This document shows positions 45,420 to 54,377 of a DNA stretch of 64,000 nucleotides, piece by piece. The stretch's first letter is position 1. Every line of letters begins with the position of its first letter. This stretch comes from Streptomyces asoensis. Lineage in GTDB: Bacteria > Actinomycetota > Actinomycetes > Streptomycetales > Streptomycetaceae. The stretch lies in NCBI RefSeq assembly GCF_013085465.1, contig NZ_CP049838.1:2976001-3040000 (forward strand), read 5' to 3'. Under the pieces are notes generated by a model. It worked only from the letters and a program-made list of their open reading frames with translations. It ran no database searches and had not been told where the DNA came from. Position numbers and translations under genes: made by a program.

Positions 45420-46121
45420 ATGGCGAGAAGTGACAGCGCGGCGGACGCCGCTAACCCCGGGCGACTGAAGCAGATCGCCCTGACGTTCAAGATGACCCAC
45501 AAGGCCGACAAGACGATCGGTTTTGTCCTTGCGGGTGTCTTCCTCATCACCTTCGGCGTCTTTCTCGCGATCGGTTTCCTGATCGGCCACCCGGTCTACC
45601 TGGGCATCCTGGGCTTCCTGCTCGCCTTCCTCGCGACGGCGATCGTGTTCGGACGCCGGGCCGAGCGGGCCGCCTTCGGTCAGATGGAGGGCCAGCCGGG
45701 CGCTGCCGCGGCCGTCCTCGACAACATCGGCCGAGGCTGGACGACGACCCCCGCGGTGGCGATGAACCGCAGCCAGGACGTGGTGCACCGGGCCGTCGGC
45801 AAGGCCGGCATCGTCCTGGTCGCCGAGGGCAACCCGAACCGGGTGAAGAGCCTGCTGGCCGCCGAGAAGAAGAAGATGAACCGCATCGTCGCGGACGTGC
45901 CGGTGCACGATGTGATCGTCGGTACGGGCGAGGGCCAGGTCGCGCTGAAGAAGCTGCGCACCACCCTGCTGAAGTACCCGCGGGTCCTGGCCGGCCCGCA
46001 GGTGACCGCCACCAACGACCGGCTGCGCGCCATGGGCGACCTGATGAGCAACATGCCGCTGCCGAAGGGTCCGATGCCGAAGGGCATGCGCCTGCCGAAG
46101 GGCGGCGGCAAGGCCCGCTGA
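45420..46121 (+). CDS. DUF4191 membrane protein
   Basis: The 233-residue protein has a short cytoplasmic N-terminus, two membrane helices (IGFVLAGVFLITFGVFLAIGFLIG and VYLGILGFLLAFLATAIVFG) and a cytoplasmic domain of about 140 residues (GQPGAAAAVLDNIGRGWTTTPAVAMNRSQDVVHRAVG...). It ends in a Lys/Gly/Pro/Met tail. The DUF4191 family sits beside lipA in many actinobacteria, suggesting a conserved but unexplained link to lipoate. Confidence 0.88.
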   Translation: MARSDSAADAANPGRLKQIALTFKMTHKADKTIGFVLAGVFLITFGVFLAIGFLIGHPVYLGILGFLLAFLATAIVFGRRAERAAFGQMEGQPGAAAAVLDNIGRGWTTTPAVAMNRSQDVVHRAVGKAGIVLVAEGNPNRVKSLLAAEKKKMNRIVADVPVHDVIVGTGEGQVALKKLRTTLLKYPRVLAGPQVTATNDRLRAMGDLMSNMPLPKGPMPKGMRLPKGGGKAR

Positions 46122-46140
46122 GCCACCTTCCCCACACGTC

Positions 46141-46180
46141 ACGAAGGGGGCGCCCGGATCACTCCGGGCGCCCCCTTCGT
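46141..46180. terminator. strong bidirectional terminator
   Basis: A perfect 18-bp stem (46141-46158 with 46163-46180) and 4-nt loop lie between the convergent DUF4191 and RDD genes. Confidence 0.88.
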
Positions 46181-46246
46181 CGTACCGGTAGCCCTTGGCC
46201 GTACCGGCTGCACTGGCTGCTCGGATCCGGACCTCGTGCCGGAATC

Positions 46247-46714
46247 TCAGATCCGGACTTCCACCGTGCGGGCCAGGCGGTCGTGCAGGCCACGGCCGTC
46301 GCGGTCCCAGATCAGGGCCGGGACGGCCAGGCAGAGCAGGATCGTGCGCGCCACGGCACGCAGGGGGCTGACCGTGCCGGTCTCGACGGACACCACCCGC
46401 AGGCCGAACAGGCGCTTGCCCGGGGTGGAGCCGATCGTGCCGACCGTCAGGACGCTCAGCACGAAGAAGACGAGCAGGGCCCAGTTGCTGGTCGCCGGCC
46501 GGTAGCCGTCCGTGATCAAGCTGTATGCGATCAAGACGCCGAAGCCCCAGTCCACGGCCAGCGCCCCGAGCCGCCGACCGGGGCGGGCGATCGAGCCCGG
46601 CCCGTGCTCCGGCAGACCGAGCTGCTCGCCCCTGTATCCGAAGTCGACACCGGCTTCCTCAGCGGCTGCGCGGGGGCCCGAGAGCCACGAGCCGATTGCA
46701 TCCCTGTTGTCCAC
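46247..46714 (-). CDS. RDD-family membrane protein
   Basis: The 155-residue protein begins with an acidic cytoplasmic stretch, then [22 protein letters not shown] (the Arg-Asp-type RDD motif), a second membrane helix ([14 protein letters not shown]), [13 protein letters not shown] and a third helix. RDD proteins have been linked to ion exchange or transport, but most lack a known role. It is transcribed divergently from glnA, so its 5' end adjoins the glnA control region. Confidence 0.88.
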   Translation of the reverse strand: MDNRDAIGSWLSGPRAAAEEAGVDFGYRGEQLGLPEHGPGSIARPGRRLGALAVDWGFGVLIAYSLITDGYRPATSNWALLVFFVLSVLTVGTIGSTPGKRLFGLRVVSVETGTVSPLRAVARTILLCLAVPALIWDRDGRGLHDRLARTVEVRI

Positions 46715-46777
46715 CCGACCACGGTACTGCGCCCGTTTCGCGATACGGACAGGTGGGGTACACCGGGCAGGCTCCGG

Positions 46778-46815
46778 TTAACTTGTGCGAAACAAATGGG
46801 TCACGCCCGAGAAAT
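46778..46815 (+). promoter_or_regulatory. GlnR boxes in the glnA promoter
   Basis: Two consecutive GlnR sites fit the actinomycete consensus gTnAc-n6-GaAAc. The first is TTAAC (46778-46782), six bases, then GAAAC (46789-46793). The second is GTCAC (46800-46804), six bases, then GAAAT (46811-46815). Equal six-base spacers place all four half-sites on one helix face. GlnR is the OmpR-like regulator of nitrogen assimilation, so this is nitrogen control of glnA. Confidence 0.85.
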
Positions 46816-46911
46816 CACCCGTCCCTAGGGTCGATGACAGCGTGTGCCACCGCACTGGCCGCACGAACGAACTACCACCCCGGCTCGACGGCCGGGAGTA
46901 GGAGGAGCTGG

Positions 46912-48321
46912 ATGTTCCAGAACGCCGACGAGGCCAAGAAGTTCATCGCGGACGAGGACGTCAAGTTCGTCGACGTCCGCTTCTGCGACCTGCCGGGCGT
47001 CATGCAGCACTTCACGCTGCCCGTCGAGGCGTTCGACCCGGACGAGGAGCTCGCCTTCGACGGCTCGTCGATCCGTGGTTTCCAGGCCATCCACGAGTCC
47101 GACATGGCGCTGCGCGCCGACCTGTCGACCTCGCGCGTGGACCCGTTCCGCCGTGACAAGACGCTGAACATCAACTTCTTCATCCACGACCCGATCACGG
47201 GCGAGCAGTACTCCCGTGACCCGCGCAACGTGGCGAAGAAGGCGGAGGCGTACCTGGCGTCGACCGGTATCGCCGACACCGCGTACTTCGGCCCCGAGGC
47301 CGAGTTCTACGTATTCGACAGCGTGCGCTTCCAGACCTCCGCGAACGAGTCCTTCTACCACATCGACTCCGAGGCCGGCGCCTGGAACACCGGTGCGATC
47401 GAGAACAACCGCGGTTACAAGGTCCGCTACAAGGGCGGCTACTTCCCGACCCCGCCGGTCGACCACTTCGCCGACCTGCGTGCGGAGATCTCCCTGGAGC
47501 TGGCCGCGTCCGGCCTCCAGGTCGAGCGCCAGCACCACGAGGTGGGCACCGCCGGCCAGGCCGAGATCAACTACAAGTTCAACACGCTGCTCGCCGCGGC
47601 CGACGACCTCCAGCTCTTCAAGTACATCGTGAAGAACGTCGCCTGGCGCAACGGCAAGACCGCGACCTTCATGCCGAAGCCGATCTTCGGCGACAACGGC
47701 TCGGGCATGCACGTCCACCAGTCGCTGTGGACCGGCGGTTCCCCGCTGTTCTACGACGAGGCCGGCTACGCGGGTCTGTCGGACATGGCCCGCTACTACA
47801 TCGGCGGCATCCTCAAGCACGCCCCGTCGCTGCTGGCCTTCACCAACCCGACGGTGAACTCCTACCACCGTCTGGTCCCGGGCTTCGAGGCCCCGGTCAA
47901 CCTGGTGTACTCGCAGCGCAACCGCTCCGCGGCCATGCGTATCCCGATCACGGGCTCCAACCCGAAGGCCAAGCGCGTCGAGTTCCGCGCGCCCGACTCC
48001 TCCGGCAACCCGTACCTGGCGTTCTCCGCCCTGCTGCTCGCGGGCCTGGACGGCATCAAGAACAAGATCGAGCCGGCCGAGCCGATCGACAAGGACCTCT
48101 ACGAGCTGGCCCCCGAGGAGCACGCGGGCGTCGCGCAGGTCCCGACCTCGCTCCCGGCCGTCCTCGACCGCCTCGAGGCGGACCACGAGTTCCTGCTCGC
48201 CGGTGACGTCTTCACGTCCGACCTGATCGAGACGTGGATCGACTACAAGCGCACCAACGAGATCGCCCCGCTCCAGCTGCGCCCGCACCCGCACGAGTTC
48301 GAGCTCTACTTCGACGTGTGA
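46912..48321 (+). CDS. glnA: glutamine synthetase, type I (GSI-beta)
   Basis: The 469-residue GSI makes glutamine from glutamate, ammonia and ATP as a dodecamer. Visible are the N-terminal [30 protein letters not shown] with metal-binding His, and [21 protein letters not shown]. The adenylylation loop [10 protein letters not shown] carries the Tyr (about 397) modified by GlnE. The RBS is GGAGGAG before ATG 46912. Regulation should combine GlnR and adenylylation. Its last codons and stop are duplicated at 55223-55236, so the present 3' end borders an integrated island. Confidence 0.97.
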   Translation: MFQNADEAKKFIADEDVKFVDVRFCDLPGVMQHFTLPVEAFDPDEELAFDGSSIRGFQAIHESDMALRADLSTSRVDPFRRDKTLNINFFIHDPITGEQYSRDPRNVAKKAEAYLASTGIADTAYFGPEAEFYVFDSVRFQTSANESFYHIDSEAGAWNTGAIENNRGYKVRYKGGYFPTPPVDHFADLRAEISLELAASGLQVERQHHEVGTAGQAEINYKFNTLLAAADDLQLFKYIVKNVAWRNGKTATFMPKPIFGDNGSGMHVHQSLWTGGSPLFYDEAGYAGLSDMARYYIGGILKHAPSLLAFTNPTVNSYHRLVPGFEAPVNLVYSQRNRSAAMRIPITGSNPKAKRVEFRAPDSSGNPYLAFSALLLAGLDGIKNKIEPAEPIDKDLYELAPEEHAGVAQVPTSLPAVLDRLEADHEFLLAGDVFTSDLIETWIDYKRTNEIAPLQLRPHPHEFELYFDV

Positions 48322-48322
48322 T
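48309..48322 (+). repeat. left direct repeat of the island (in glnA 3' end)
   Basis: CTTCGACGTGTGAT covers the last three codons and stop of glnA. The identical 14 bp recur at 55223-55236. Read as attL of the island. Confidence 0.7.
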
Positions 48323-48425
48323 ATCGCCCCAGGTCAGAGCACCTGTTTGCTCTCCTGGGCCGTCTGTGGGCCGTCGGTCGTGCTCTTCCCACTCCGGGAA
48401 GCGCGCGGCCGGCGGCCTTTTGCGT

Positions 48426-48763
48426 TCACGGTCCGGGAGACACTCCCTTTTCGGGGTAGGCACACGGCACACACATGCCGAGGGACGGCGGGATGACGTA
48501 TCCGGCGTCACGTCGGCACTGAGGGCAGGTGCGGCGGGCGGTGTTGGCCTTGGCCAGAGCCGCCCACCGAGCCGGCGTCATGGGGCGTACCGCTTGGCCA
48601 GGTCGACGCGGTAGAGGTAGGCGACCAACGGTTCCCGGCGGCGGGGCCGTTCGAGCTGAGCGGCCACATCCTGACCACCCGGGGTGCAGATTCCGGGCCC
48701 GAAGCTGTCGGCGGGTGGCGTAGCCGTCCGGGGCCAGGTGCCACCGGTAGACCGGCAGCGTGC

Positions 48764-48779
<16 letters not shown>
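48426..48779 (-). pseudogene. AICE-associated RRQL-motif protein with two compensating frameshifts
   Basis: The N-terminus (LPVYRWHLAPDGYATRRQLRARNLHPG) and C-terminus (VRPMTPARWAALAKANTARRTCPQCRRDAGYVIPPSLGMCVPC, with CxxC pairs) are in one frame. The 30 residues between are in another. Reading the next frame gives GGQDVAAQLERPRRREPLVAYLYRVDLAK, the expected family sequence. One extra base near 48678-48684 and one missing base near 48591-48595 account for it. The residual 117-aa reading frame is open, but its centre is nonsense. Members of this family accompany spdB in streptomycete integrative elements. Confidence 0.7.
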
Positions 48780-49351
<572 letters not shown>

Positions 49352-49376
49352 GGCCGGTAAGAGCGCGGCGAGGTGC

Positions 49377-50246
49377 TCACGGCGTCACCGCCGTCGCGGC
49401 GCGTTCGGCGAGCAGGGCGTCACGCAGCATCCGCGCGTTCGCCGGCGAGGTGTGCACCTCGCGGCGGATCCCCTCCGCCGTGATCTGCACATCCGTCCAA
49501 CCGGCCGTGACCGACCGCGCTTCGGCGAGCACCTGATCAGGGGTGCGCTTCGGGCGGGGCGATCGGGCGGCCTGCGGAACCCGACCCGTCGCCCGACGCG
49601 TCCGGCCCGATACCGCCGGGACCGACCGAACCACAGGCGCCGGAATCGGCGCGGCGATCGCCCGTACGGGCTTGAGCGACAGAGTCGACTTGCCCAGGTC
49701 GACCGCGACCGGATCCGGCACCCTCAGCCGGGTCAGCGTGACCGTGGGCGCCGGGGTCGATTCGAGCAGGTCAGCCGTAGACCGATTCCTCTCGATTTCA
49801 GTGGATTCCTCCGCATTCGTGTCTACGGAGGGAATCGGGGCGGGGCGGTGGTGCAGCACCTTCGCGACCAGATCGGATCCGAAGTAGATCGCCCCGACCG
49901 GAAGCGACGTCGCCAGCAGCACCAGCGCCCAGTTCGCCGCGTCCCACTCTGCGACTCGACCCAACTCGACCGACCGGCCGTGCAGCTCCGGGACCAGTCC
50001 GTGCACGTAGTTCAGGACCAGCGAGGCGATCGTGTAGGTACCCAGCACCCGCAACGCGAACTTGCGGTCGTCGTCCACCAGAACAAGCGTGGCAATCAGC
50101 GCCAGCGCCATCAGTCCGTCGACCACGAACGGGTAGAGGATGGCGGCGGCATCATCCGCGCCAATCGCGCCGGCGATGTCCCGCAACGCGTTCCACGAGA
50201 CGCGGAACGCCATCCCGACCACACCGACCAGCACCAGCACCAGCAC
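49377..50246 (-). CDS. DUF2637 / SpdB-like plasmid spread membrane protein, N-terminus frameshifted
   Basis: The 289-residue protein has four membrane helices in the first 125 residues (MLVLVLVGVVGMAFRVSWNALRDIAGAIGADDAAAILYPFVVDGLMALALIATLVLV; NWALVLLATSLPVGAIYF). A long Pro/Arg-rich arm and a C-terminal helix-turn-helix-like part (ARSVTAGWTDVQITAEGIRREVHTSPANARMLRDAL) follow. Spd proteins help spread conjugative elements along mycelium. The natural start, ATG 50278, overlaps the DUF6284 stop as ATGA and encodes MNLRRKGRAV, but a one-base shift in a GTGCC repeat separates it from this frame. GTG 50246 is the fallback start. Confidence 0.75.
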   Translation of the reverse strand: MLVLVLVGVVGMAFRVSWNALRDIAGAIGADDAAAILYPFVVDGLMALALIATLVLVDDDRKFALRVLGTYTIASLVLNYVHGLVPELHGRSVELGRVAEWDAANWALVLLATSLPVGAIYFGSDLVAKVLHHRPAPIPSVDTNAEESTEIERNRSTADLLESTPAPTVTLTRLRVPDPVAVDLGKSTLSLKPVRAIAAPIPAPVVRSVPAVSGRTRRATGRVPQAARSPRPKRTPDQVLAEARSVTAGWTDVQITAEGIRREVHTSPANARMLRDALLAERAATAVTP

Positions 50247-50274
50247 GGCACGGCACGGCCCTTGCGGCGAAGGT

Positions 50275-50544
50275 TCATGCCGCGCCGCCCGCCGTGCTCG
50301 CGCCGACCGTGCGGTTGGCCAGGTCCCGCCGCGCGTTCAGCACCCGGTTACGGGCCCGGCGGATCCGGCGGGTGTCGACCTCGTTCTCGGGGTGGTCCAT
50401 GGCCTTGATCTGCGCGTCGAGTAGGTCAACCTCCGCCAGGATCAGCGGGGACTCCAGCTCGATCGCGTCCAGCTCAGCGTTCGTCGGCTCGATCCAGTCG
50501 GCGAACGCGGTAACAGCGGTCTGAACAGTGACGATGTTGTTCAT
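50275..50544 (-). CDS. DUF6284-type element protein (89 aa)
   Basis: The acidic-to-basic helical protein (ADWIEPTNAELDAIELESPLILAEVDLLDAQIKAMDHPENEVDTRRIRRARNRVLNARRDL) is of a kind commonly encoded directly upstream of spdB in streptomycete integrative elements. It is intact, unlike its neighbours. Its stop overlaps the original spd start by 4 nt, which indicates a former operon. Function unknown. Confidence 0.72.
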   Translation of the reverse strand: MNNIVTVQTAVTAFADWIEPTNAELDAIELESPLILAEVDLLDAQIKAMDHPENEVDTRRIRRARNRVLNARRDLANRTVGASTAGGAA

Positions 50545-50632
50545 TGGGTCGTGGTCTCGCTAGTAGGTGAAACGGCCCGAACAGCGGTCCCGGGTCTAGC
50601 CACCCGGGGCCGCGCGCCGTTTGAGGGGAAGG

Positions 50633-50700
50633 GCCGCACACGAGGTGTGCGGCGGGCCGCCCGAGGGGCGGCCGGTACCCCGGGCCGGATCCGATCCGGC
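50633..50700. repeat. cluster of three perfect hairpins
   Basis: GCCGCACAC-gag-GTGTGCGGC (50633-50653), GGCCGCCC-gag-GGGCGGCC (50655-50673) and GCCGGATC-c-GATCCGGC (50684-50700) follow one another between two element genes. Two share the same GAG loop. They may terminate or process the transcript, or mark a former regulatory or transfer site. Confidence 0.6.
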
Positions 50701-50733
50701 GCCCTTCACGGCTGGATGCCGGGGCTGTGCTGG

Positions 50734-50947
50734 TCAGAAACTGCGGGAGATGGTGCCGGAGCTGTCACCCTCGACTACCGTCCTGCCCTTGCCGGAGTAG
50801 GTCCGGCGGCCGGTGATCTGCCTGCTCTGGTCGGTGCCGTCGGATGTCGCCGTTGAGGGCTACCGGGCCGGTGGCGCCGGAGATGACGGTTCCGCCGACG
50901 TCGCCGGTGTGGTCGCCGGTGACGGTGATCGTGGTCTTGCGGGCCAT
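50734..50947 (-). pseudogene. small element protein, frameshifted
   Basis: The first half reads MARKTTITVTGDHTGDVGGTVISGATGPVALNGD, a beta-rich repeat-like start seen in small proteins of streptomycete integrative elements. After about codon 35 this frame turns into Arg/His/Pro-rich nonsense ending at 50765. The adjacent frame continues SDGTDQSRQITGRRTYSGKGRTVVEGDSSGTISRSF to a stop at 50734, which looks like the genuine C-terminus. A single-base indel near 50843 explains it. Confidence 0.55.
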
Positions 50948-51123
50948 GTCTGCTCCCGGTCGGCGAGAGCACGGGCGAAGGTGGGGGCGCGGTGGCGTCC
51001 TCCGGTTCTCTCGCCCATTGCGAGCTGTTGCTCCAGCGGACCGCGTAGCCGCGGTTCAAGCGGCTGATCAACGCGCAGGGGCAGCACTAGGCCCTGGCTC
51101 CGAGGGGGGAGCAGGGCTGTCGG

Positions 51124-51422
51124 TCAGTGCGGGCTCTCGTGTGAGGTGAACACTTCCAGCAGTTCCCGGACGGGCACGTCTGCCTCTGCTGGATGACGGA
51201 GGGTGCCGTCCTGGCAGAGGATGTAGCCGTGCGCCGTCCTTCGCGCTCGCGGCGCATGTAGCCGGCCTGTTCGAGGTCGGTGACGATGCTCAGCGCCGTG
51301 CGTTCGGTGATGCGGCAGACCGCGGCGATGTCGCGGAGCCGGGTGGCAGGGTCGCGTGCGATGGCGACCAGTACGCGGGCGTGGTTGGTGAGGAAGTGCC
51401 ACTGCCCAGCCTGCTCGCTCAC
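51124..51422 (-). pseudogene. winged-helix (MarR-like) regulator, frameshifted
   Basis: MSEQAGQWHFLTNHARVLVAIARDPATRLRDIAAVCRITERTALSIVTDLEQAGYMRRERE is a standard winged helix. The continuation in the same frame is nonsense, running to 51087. The neighbouring frame gives AHGYILCQDGTLRHPAEADVPVRELLEVFTSHESPH, the expected wing and C-terminus, ending at 51124. A one-base indel between about 51228 and 51250 splits the gene. The family is abundant in streptomycete accessory DNA. Confidence 0.75.
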
Positions 51423-51548
51423 GGCTCCGTCCCTTCAGCTCTGCAAACACCGTCAGAGCCATCCTTGCGAAAACCATTGGTGCCCGGCTTGCTCCGCTGA
51501 TGGACTGACGTCCTACCGTGAGTCTGCCGCGTGACGGAGGTAGTGGTT

Positions 51549-52304
51549 GTGACAGGCTATGACGTGCTTGCCGAGGTGTACGAATGGCTCATCTCGGATG
51601 CAAAGTTGCCTCCAGCCGAGTTCGCTGCGTCGTTCGACGACGTCCTCGATCTCCTGCCGTCGAACGCTCACGTCCTCGACTGTTCGTGCGGAACCGGACA
51701 GTTGGCGGTTGGCCTCGCCGGTCGTGGCATGCAGGTTGTCGCAACTGACGCCAGCAAGGCGATGGTTCGTCGGACTAGAGAGTTGTCCGAGGAGTTCGGG
51801 GCATCCGTCCGGGCAGTACGGGCGAACTGGGAAGAGTTGCCCGACCATTTCCAGGACAACACGTTCGACATGGTGTTCTGTGTTGGCAACTCGCTTCACC
51901 ATGCCGCGGGCGCGACAGGCAGGGGTGCTGCTCTGGAGTCGATGTCACGGCTTCTGCGCCCCGGCGGGCGCTTGGTACTCACATCCCGCACTTGGGAACT
52001 CGTGAGGGCCAGAGGTTCCCGGCTGGAGATCAGTGACCGACTCGTCCGCCGGAACGGTCGCGATGCCGTCGTGGTCTACCGCTGGGAGATTGCGCCACAT
52101 TGGGAGGAGGAGCACCACATCGAAATTGCGATCGCGCAAGTTGGTGCGACCGGGTTGGTTCTTGTCCGCTCGGAACTGCTGTCCTGCTGGCCCTACCGGT
52201 ACGAGGAACTCGAAGTCGAGCTGCACCGGGCCGGACTCCAAACGGAACTGAGCACGTTCGATCTTGAGGCCGAGAACTACATGGTGGTCGCGAGCAAGGT
52301 ATAA
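51549..52304 (+). CDS. class I SAM-dependent methyltransferase (island cargo)
   Basis: The complete 251-residue methyltransferase has motif I NAHVLDCSCGTGQLAVGLA, acidic motif II VVATDASKAMVRR, DNTFDMVFCVGNSLHHA and LRPGGRLVLTSRTWE. It resembles glycine/sarcosine-methyltransferase-like small-molecule enzymes; the substrate is unknown. The start at GTG 51549 has GGAGG 8 nt upstream and is preferred over GTG 51531. Codon use is less GC-biased than in the core, consistent with transfer. Unlike the element genes to its left it is intact, so it may still be used. Confidence 0.85.
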   Translation: MTGYDVLAEVYEWLISDAKLPPAEFAASFDDVLDLLPSNAHVLDCSCGTGQLAVGLAGRGMQVVATDASKAMVRRTRELSEEFGASVRAVRANWEELPDHFQDNTFDMVFCVGNSLHHAAGATGRGAALESMSRLLRPGGRLVLTSRTWELVRARGSRLEISDRLVRRNGRDAVVVYRWEIAPHWEEEHHIEIAIAQVGATGLVLVRSELLSCWPYRYEELEVELHRAGLQTELSTFDLEAENYMVVASKV

Positions 52305-52447
52305 ACACCGGACTCCCAGTCCCTGGCCGGACCGCGCGGTTGCTCGGCGGATCACCGCGTCCGTCGTACTCGCCGACGACCCTGGCGGGGACGTCGCCGG
52401 TCACCAGTCCCTTTGACGTCCTAGGCATGCCGCGACCGCCTCGCGCA

Positions 52448-52831
52448 TCAGGGGATGCTGGCAGGGAGGCTCCGGAGGGGGCTGCGCTGGGTGCTGTTGT
52501 CGGTGCGCCGGTCCAGCTCGGTGCGGAGTTCGTGGATGACCTGGGCATAGACGGCGACGCGCTCGCGAAGCCGGTCGTTGTCCTCCCGCAGGGCCTGGGC
52601 GGCGGCTTCGGCATCTACTGCGCGGGCGTGCAGATGCTGGAACGCGGGCGGAATGCCGTTCGCCTCGGACTTCCGGCGGACGAATTCTTCCTTCAGGTCG
52701 ACGTGCTTGTGCGTGAGGACCCAGCGCTTGACGCCTGCCTCGGCGGCGAGTTGCAGCGTGGTGAGCGCCCCGGTGGACCGGGTTGGACGGCCGTCGAGCA
52801 GCCGCTGGATCGCTGCGGATGTCGCCGGCAT
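52448..52831 (-). CDS. DNA-binding/coiled-coil protein of the island (127 aa)
   Basis: The N-terminal part has a KfrA-like helix-turn-helix feel (MPATSAAIQRLLDGRPTRSTGALTTLQLAAEAGVKRWVLTHKHVDLKEEF). A coiled coil follows (about 72-112: AEAAAQALREDNDRLRERVAVYAQVIHELRTEL), with a short polar tail. Such proteins occur in actinomycete mobile elements, but I cannot assign a role. Its start lies at the same point where the plus-strand truncated gene begins, so a rearrangement seems to have removed its upstream region. Confidence 0.6.
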   Translation of the reverse strand: MPATSAAIQRLLDGRPTRSTGALTTLQLAAEAGVKRWVLTHKHVDLKEEFVRRKSEANGIPPAFQHLHARAVDAEAAAQALREDNDRLRERVAVYAQVIHELRTELDRRTDNSTQRSPLRSLPASIP

Positions 52832-53006
52832 TCACGCCATCGGAGCGAACGGGGTCGTTCACTTCCTGGAAAACAACCTGGCAGAGCTCTACCGAGAGGT
52901 CCGCACGCGCCGCTTCTCCACCCTAATTTCGTGCCGTTACGACCCGAAGACGCTCGAAGTCTTGGAGAGTCGACGCGTCACTCCGCTGTACCGACACGAA
53001 GGCTGA
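52831..53006 (+). pseudogene. 5'-truncated gene, C-terminal remnant
   Basis: The open frame gives a protein-like segment, IHAIGANGVVHFLENNLAELYREVRTRRFSTLISCRYDPKTLEVLESRRVTPLYRHEG, ending at TGA 53004-53006, two bases before the PP2C ATG. Upstream of about 52830 the same frame becomes Ser/Arg/Cys-rich antisense of the coiled-coil gene. It therefore appears to be the last 55 residues or so of a larger gene once coupled to the PP2C gene. The family is not recognised. Confidence 0.5.
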
Positions 53007-53008
53007 TC

Positions 53009-53818
53009 ATGCGCGTCGCGATCGACACTCAACCCGGAGGAGCGGCCCCCAATGAGGATTGGGTGGCCGGTACGCCGACTCTTGCCGTCGTGCTGGACGG
53101 ACTCAGCACGGCGGGCCTGGACACCGGGTGTCGACACGGTGTGCCTTGGTATGTGAGGAACCTCGGCAGTCAGCTTGTCGCCACGCTTGCCGACTCGGAA
53201 ACCTCGCTCACGACCGGCCTGGCGCGGGCCCTCGAAGGGGTGGCAGTTCTGCACCCTGAATGCGACCTCGGCAACCCCGGAACCCCTTCAGCAACGGTTG
53301 CGATCTTGCGGCAGCGGGAGGGGCAGCTAGACCACCTGGTCTTGGCGGACTCCCCCATCGTGCTCGAGGGCCATCAGGGCTATTCCGTGATCACTGACCT
53401 GCGGGTGGACCAGATCCTTCCCGAGTTGAAGGCCGAAGTCGCTCGGCACGAGACCCATACGGCAGGACACAAAGAGGCTTTGCGGAACTTGGTGTTCGCG
53501 CAGCGGGAGACTCGCAACGCGACGTCTGGATATTGGGTCGCGGCCGCCGGCCCCGAAGCGGCGGAACACGCGCTGACCGGCAGCGTTCCCACCGATGACG
53601 TACGCGCCGCCGCCCTGCTGTCCGACGGCGCGGCCTGTCTCGTAACGGACTACGCCATGTCGACCTGGCCCGAAGTCTTCGCGACGCTCCGGGCCGGGGG
53701 ACCGCGAGGGTTGATCGACACCGTCCGCAAGGTGGAAGCCACAGATCCCAGGGGGCAACGCTGGCCACGCTACAAGTCAGGGGACGACGCTTCCGTCGCC
53801 TTCTGTCAGTACGGATAA
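53009..53818 (+). CDS. PP2C-like protein (integrity uncertain)
   Basis: The 269-residue protein (start ATG 53009) begins MRVAIDTQPGGAAPNEDWVAGTPTLAVVLDGLSTAG. This matches the PP2C motif pair of an Asn-Glu-Asp metal-binding loop and a following V-V-L-DG. Later ALLSDGAACLVTDYA fits the third motif, and the C-terminal DDASVAFCQYG fits the final DD-A/N block. It should be a metal-dependent Ser/Thr phosphatase or a PP2C-fold enzyme of secondary metabolism. It directly follows the truncated gene and has probably lost its native promoter. Confidence 0.75.
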   Translation: MRVAIDTQPGGAAPNEDWVAGTPTLAVVLDGLSTAGLDTGCRHGVPWYVRNLGSQLVATLADSETSLTTGLARALEGVAVLHPECDLGNPGTPSATVAILRQREGQLDHLVLADSPIVLEGHQGYSVITDLRVDQILPELKAEVARHETHTAGHKEALRNLVFAQRETRNATSGYWVAAAGPEAAEHALTGSVPTDDVRAAALLSDGAACLVTDYAMSTWPEVFATLRAGGPRGLIDTVRKVEATDPRGQRWPRYKSGDDASVAFCQYG

Positions 53819-54334
53819 GGCCTGGTCGGTGCGGGTGGGCTCCGTCTCACTTTCCGTCCCGTTCATTCCCGTTGGGAAGCAAGTACGGAAGCCCGTCTGT
53901 CTCGGCCAGACCTTCCCTACCCCATCAAGCACCCGTCGTCACTTCGCTTCTCCGGGCGGGCGCGGGCGGCCGGCGGCGCCCGCGCTCATGTCTCCGCCCC
54001 GCTCGGCACCGCCGACCGCCCGCTCTCGCCCAAGAGGCAGGCACACGGGCATGAAGCCAGAACACGTCGTGGCTGGGGCGGTCGGCTCCGCGACTTTAGG
54101 CAGCCACTTTCGGGCGAGCCTCGAAGATTGTGGCCCCAACGTCGTGCTTTAACAGGCAGGTCCACAGACTGCCCGACGCGCCGGAAGCTTACGGGGCCAT
54201 GATCACTCGCCCCAAAGTAGCTCCATCCCAAAGTCGCTCCGCCGACCGCGTGATCAAGGCCACCGAGCGTGCCAGAACGGGGTGGGGAATGCCGGGGAAC
54301 GGCGGGTACTGACCTAGACCGACAACGAGAACGG
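53819..54334. other. intergenic stretch without a supported gene
   Basis: Reading frames here have non-protein-like composition. The only structure seen is an imperfect 16-bp tandem repeat (54211-54226 and 54227-54242, units beginning CCCAAAGT). Confidence 0.5.
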
Positions 54335-54361
54335 CCCCTGACCAAAGTGACTGGTCAGGGG
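54335..54361 (-). terminator. hairpin terminator behind the tRNA-Tyr fragment
   Basis: CCCCTGACCA and TGGTCAGGGG form a perfect 10-bp stem with a 7-nt loop, starting 17 nt beyond the tRNA 3' end on the tRNA's strand. It looks like the natural tRNA terminator carried with the fragment. Confidence 0.75.
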
Positions 54362-54377
54362 TCGAATCCCACTTGCA

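Noticed and set aside
48322..48425. terminator for glnA at its present 3' end
   Set aside because: Only a weak 5-bp stem occurs here. The strong candidate lies beyond the island at 55301-55337.
53829..54152. 107-residue plus-strand open frame after the PP2C gene
   Set aside because: Composition is irregular, there is no RBS and no recognisable fold; treated as intergenic.
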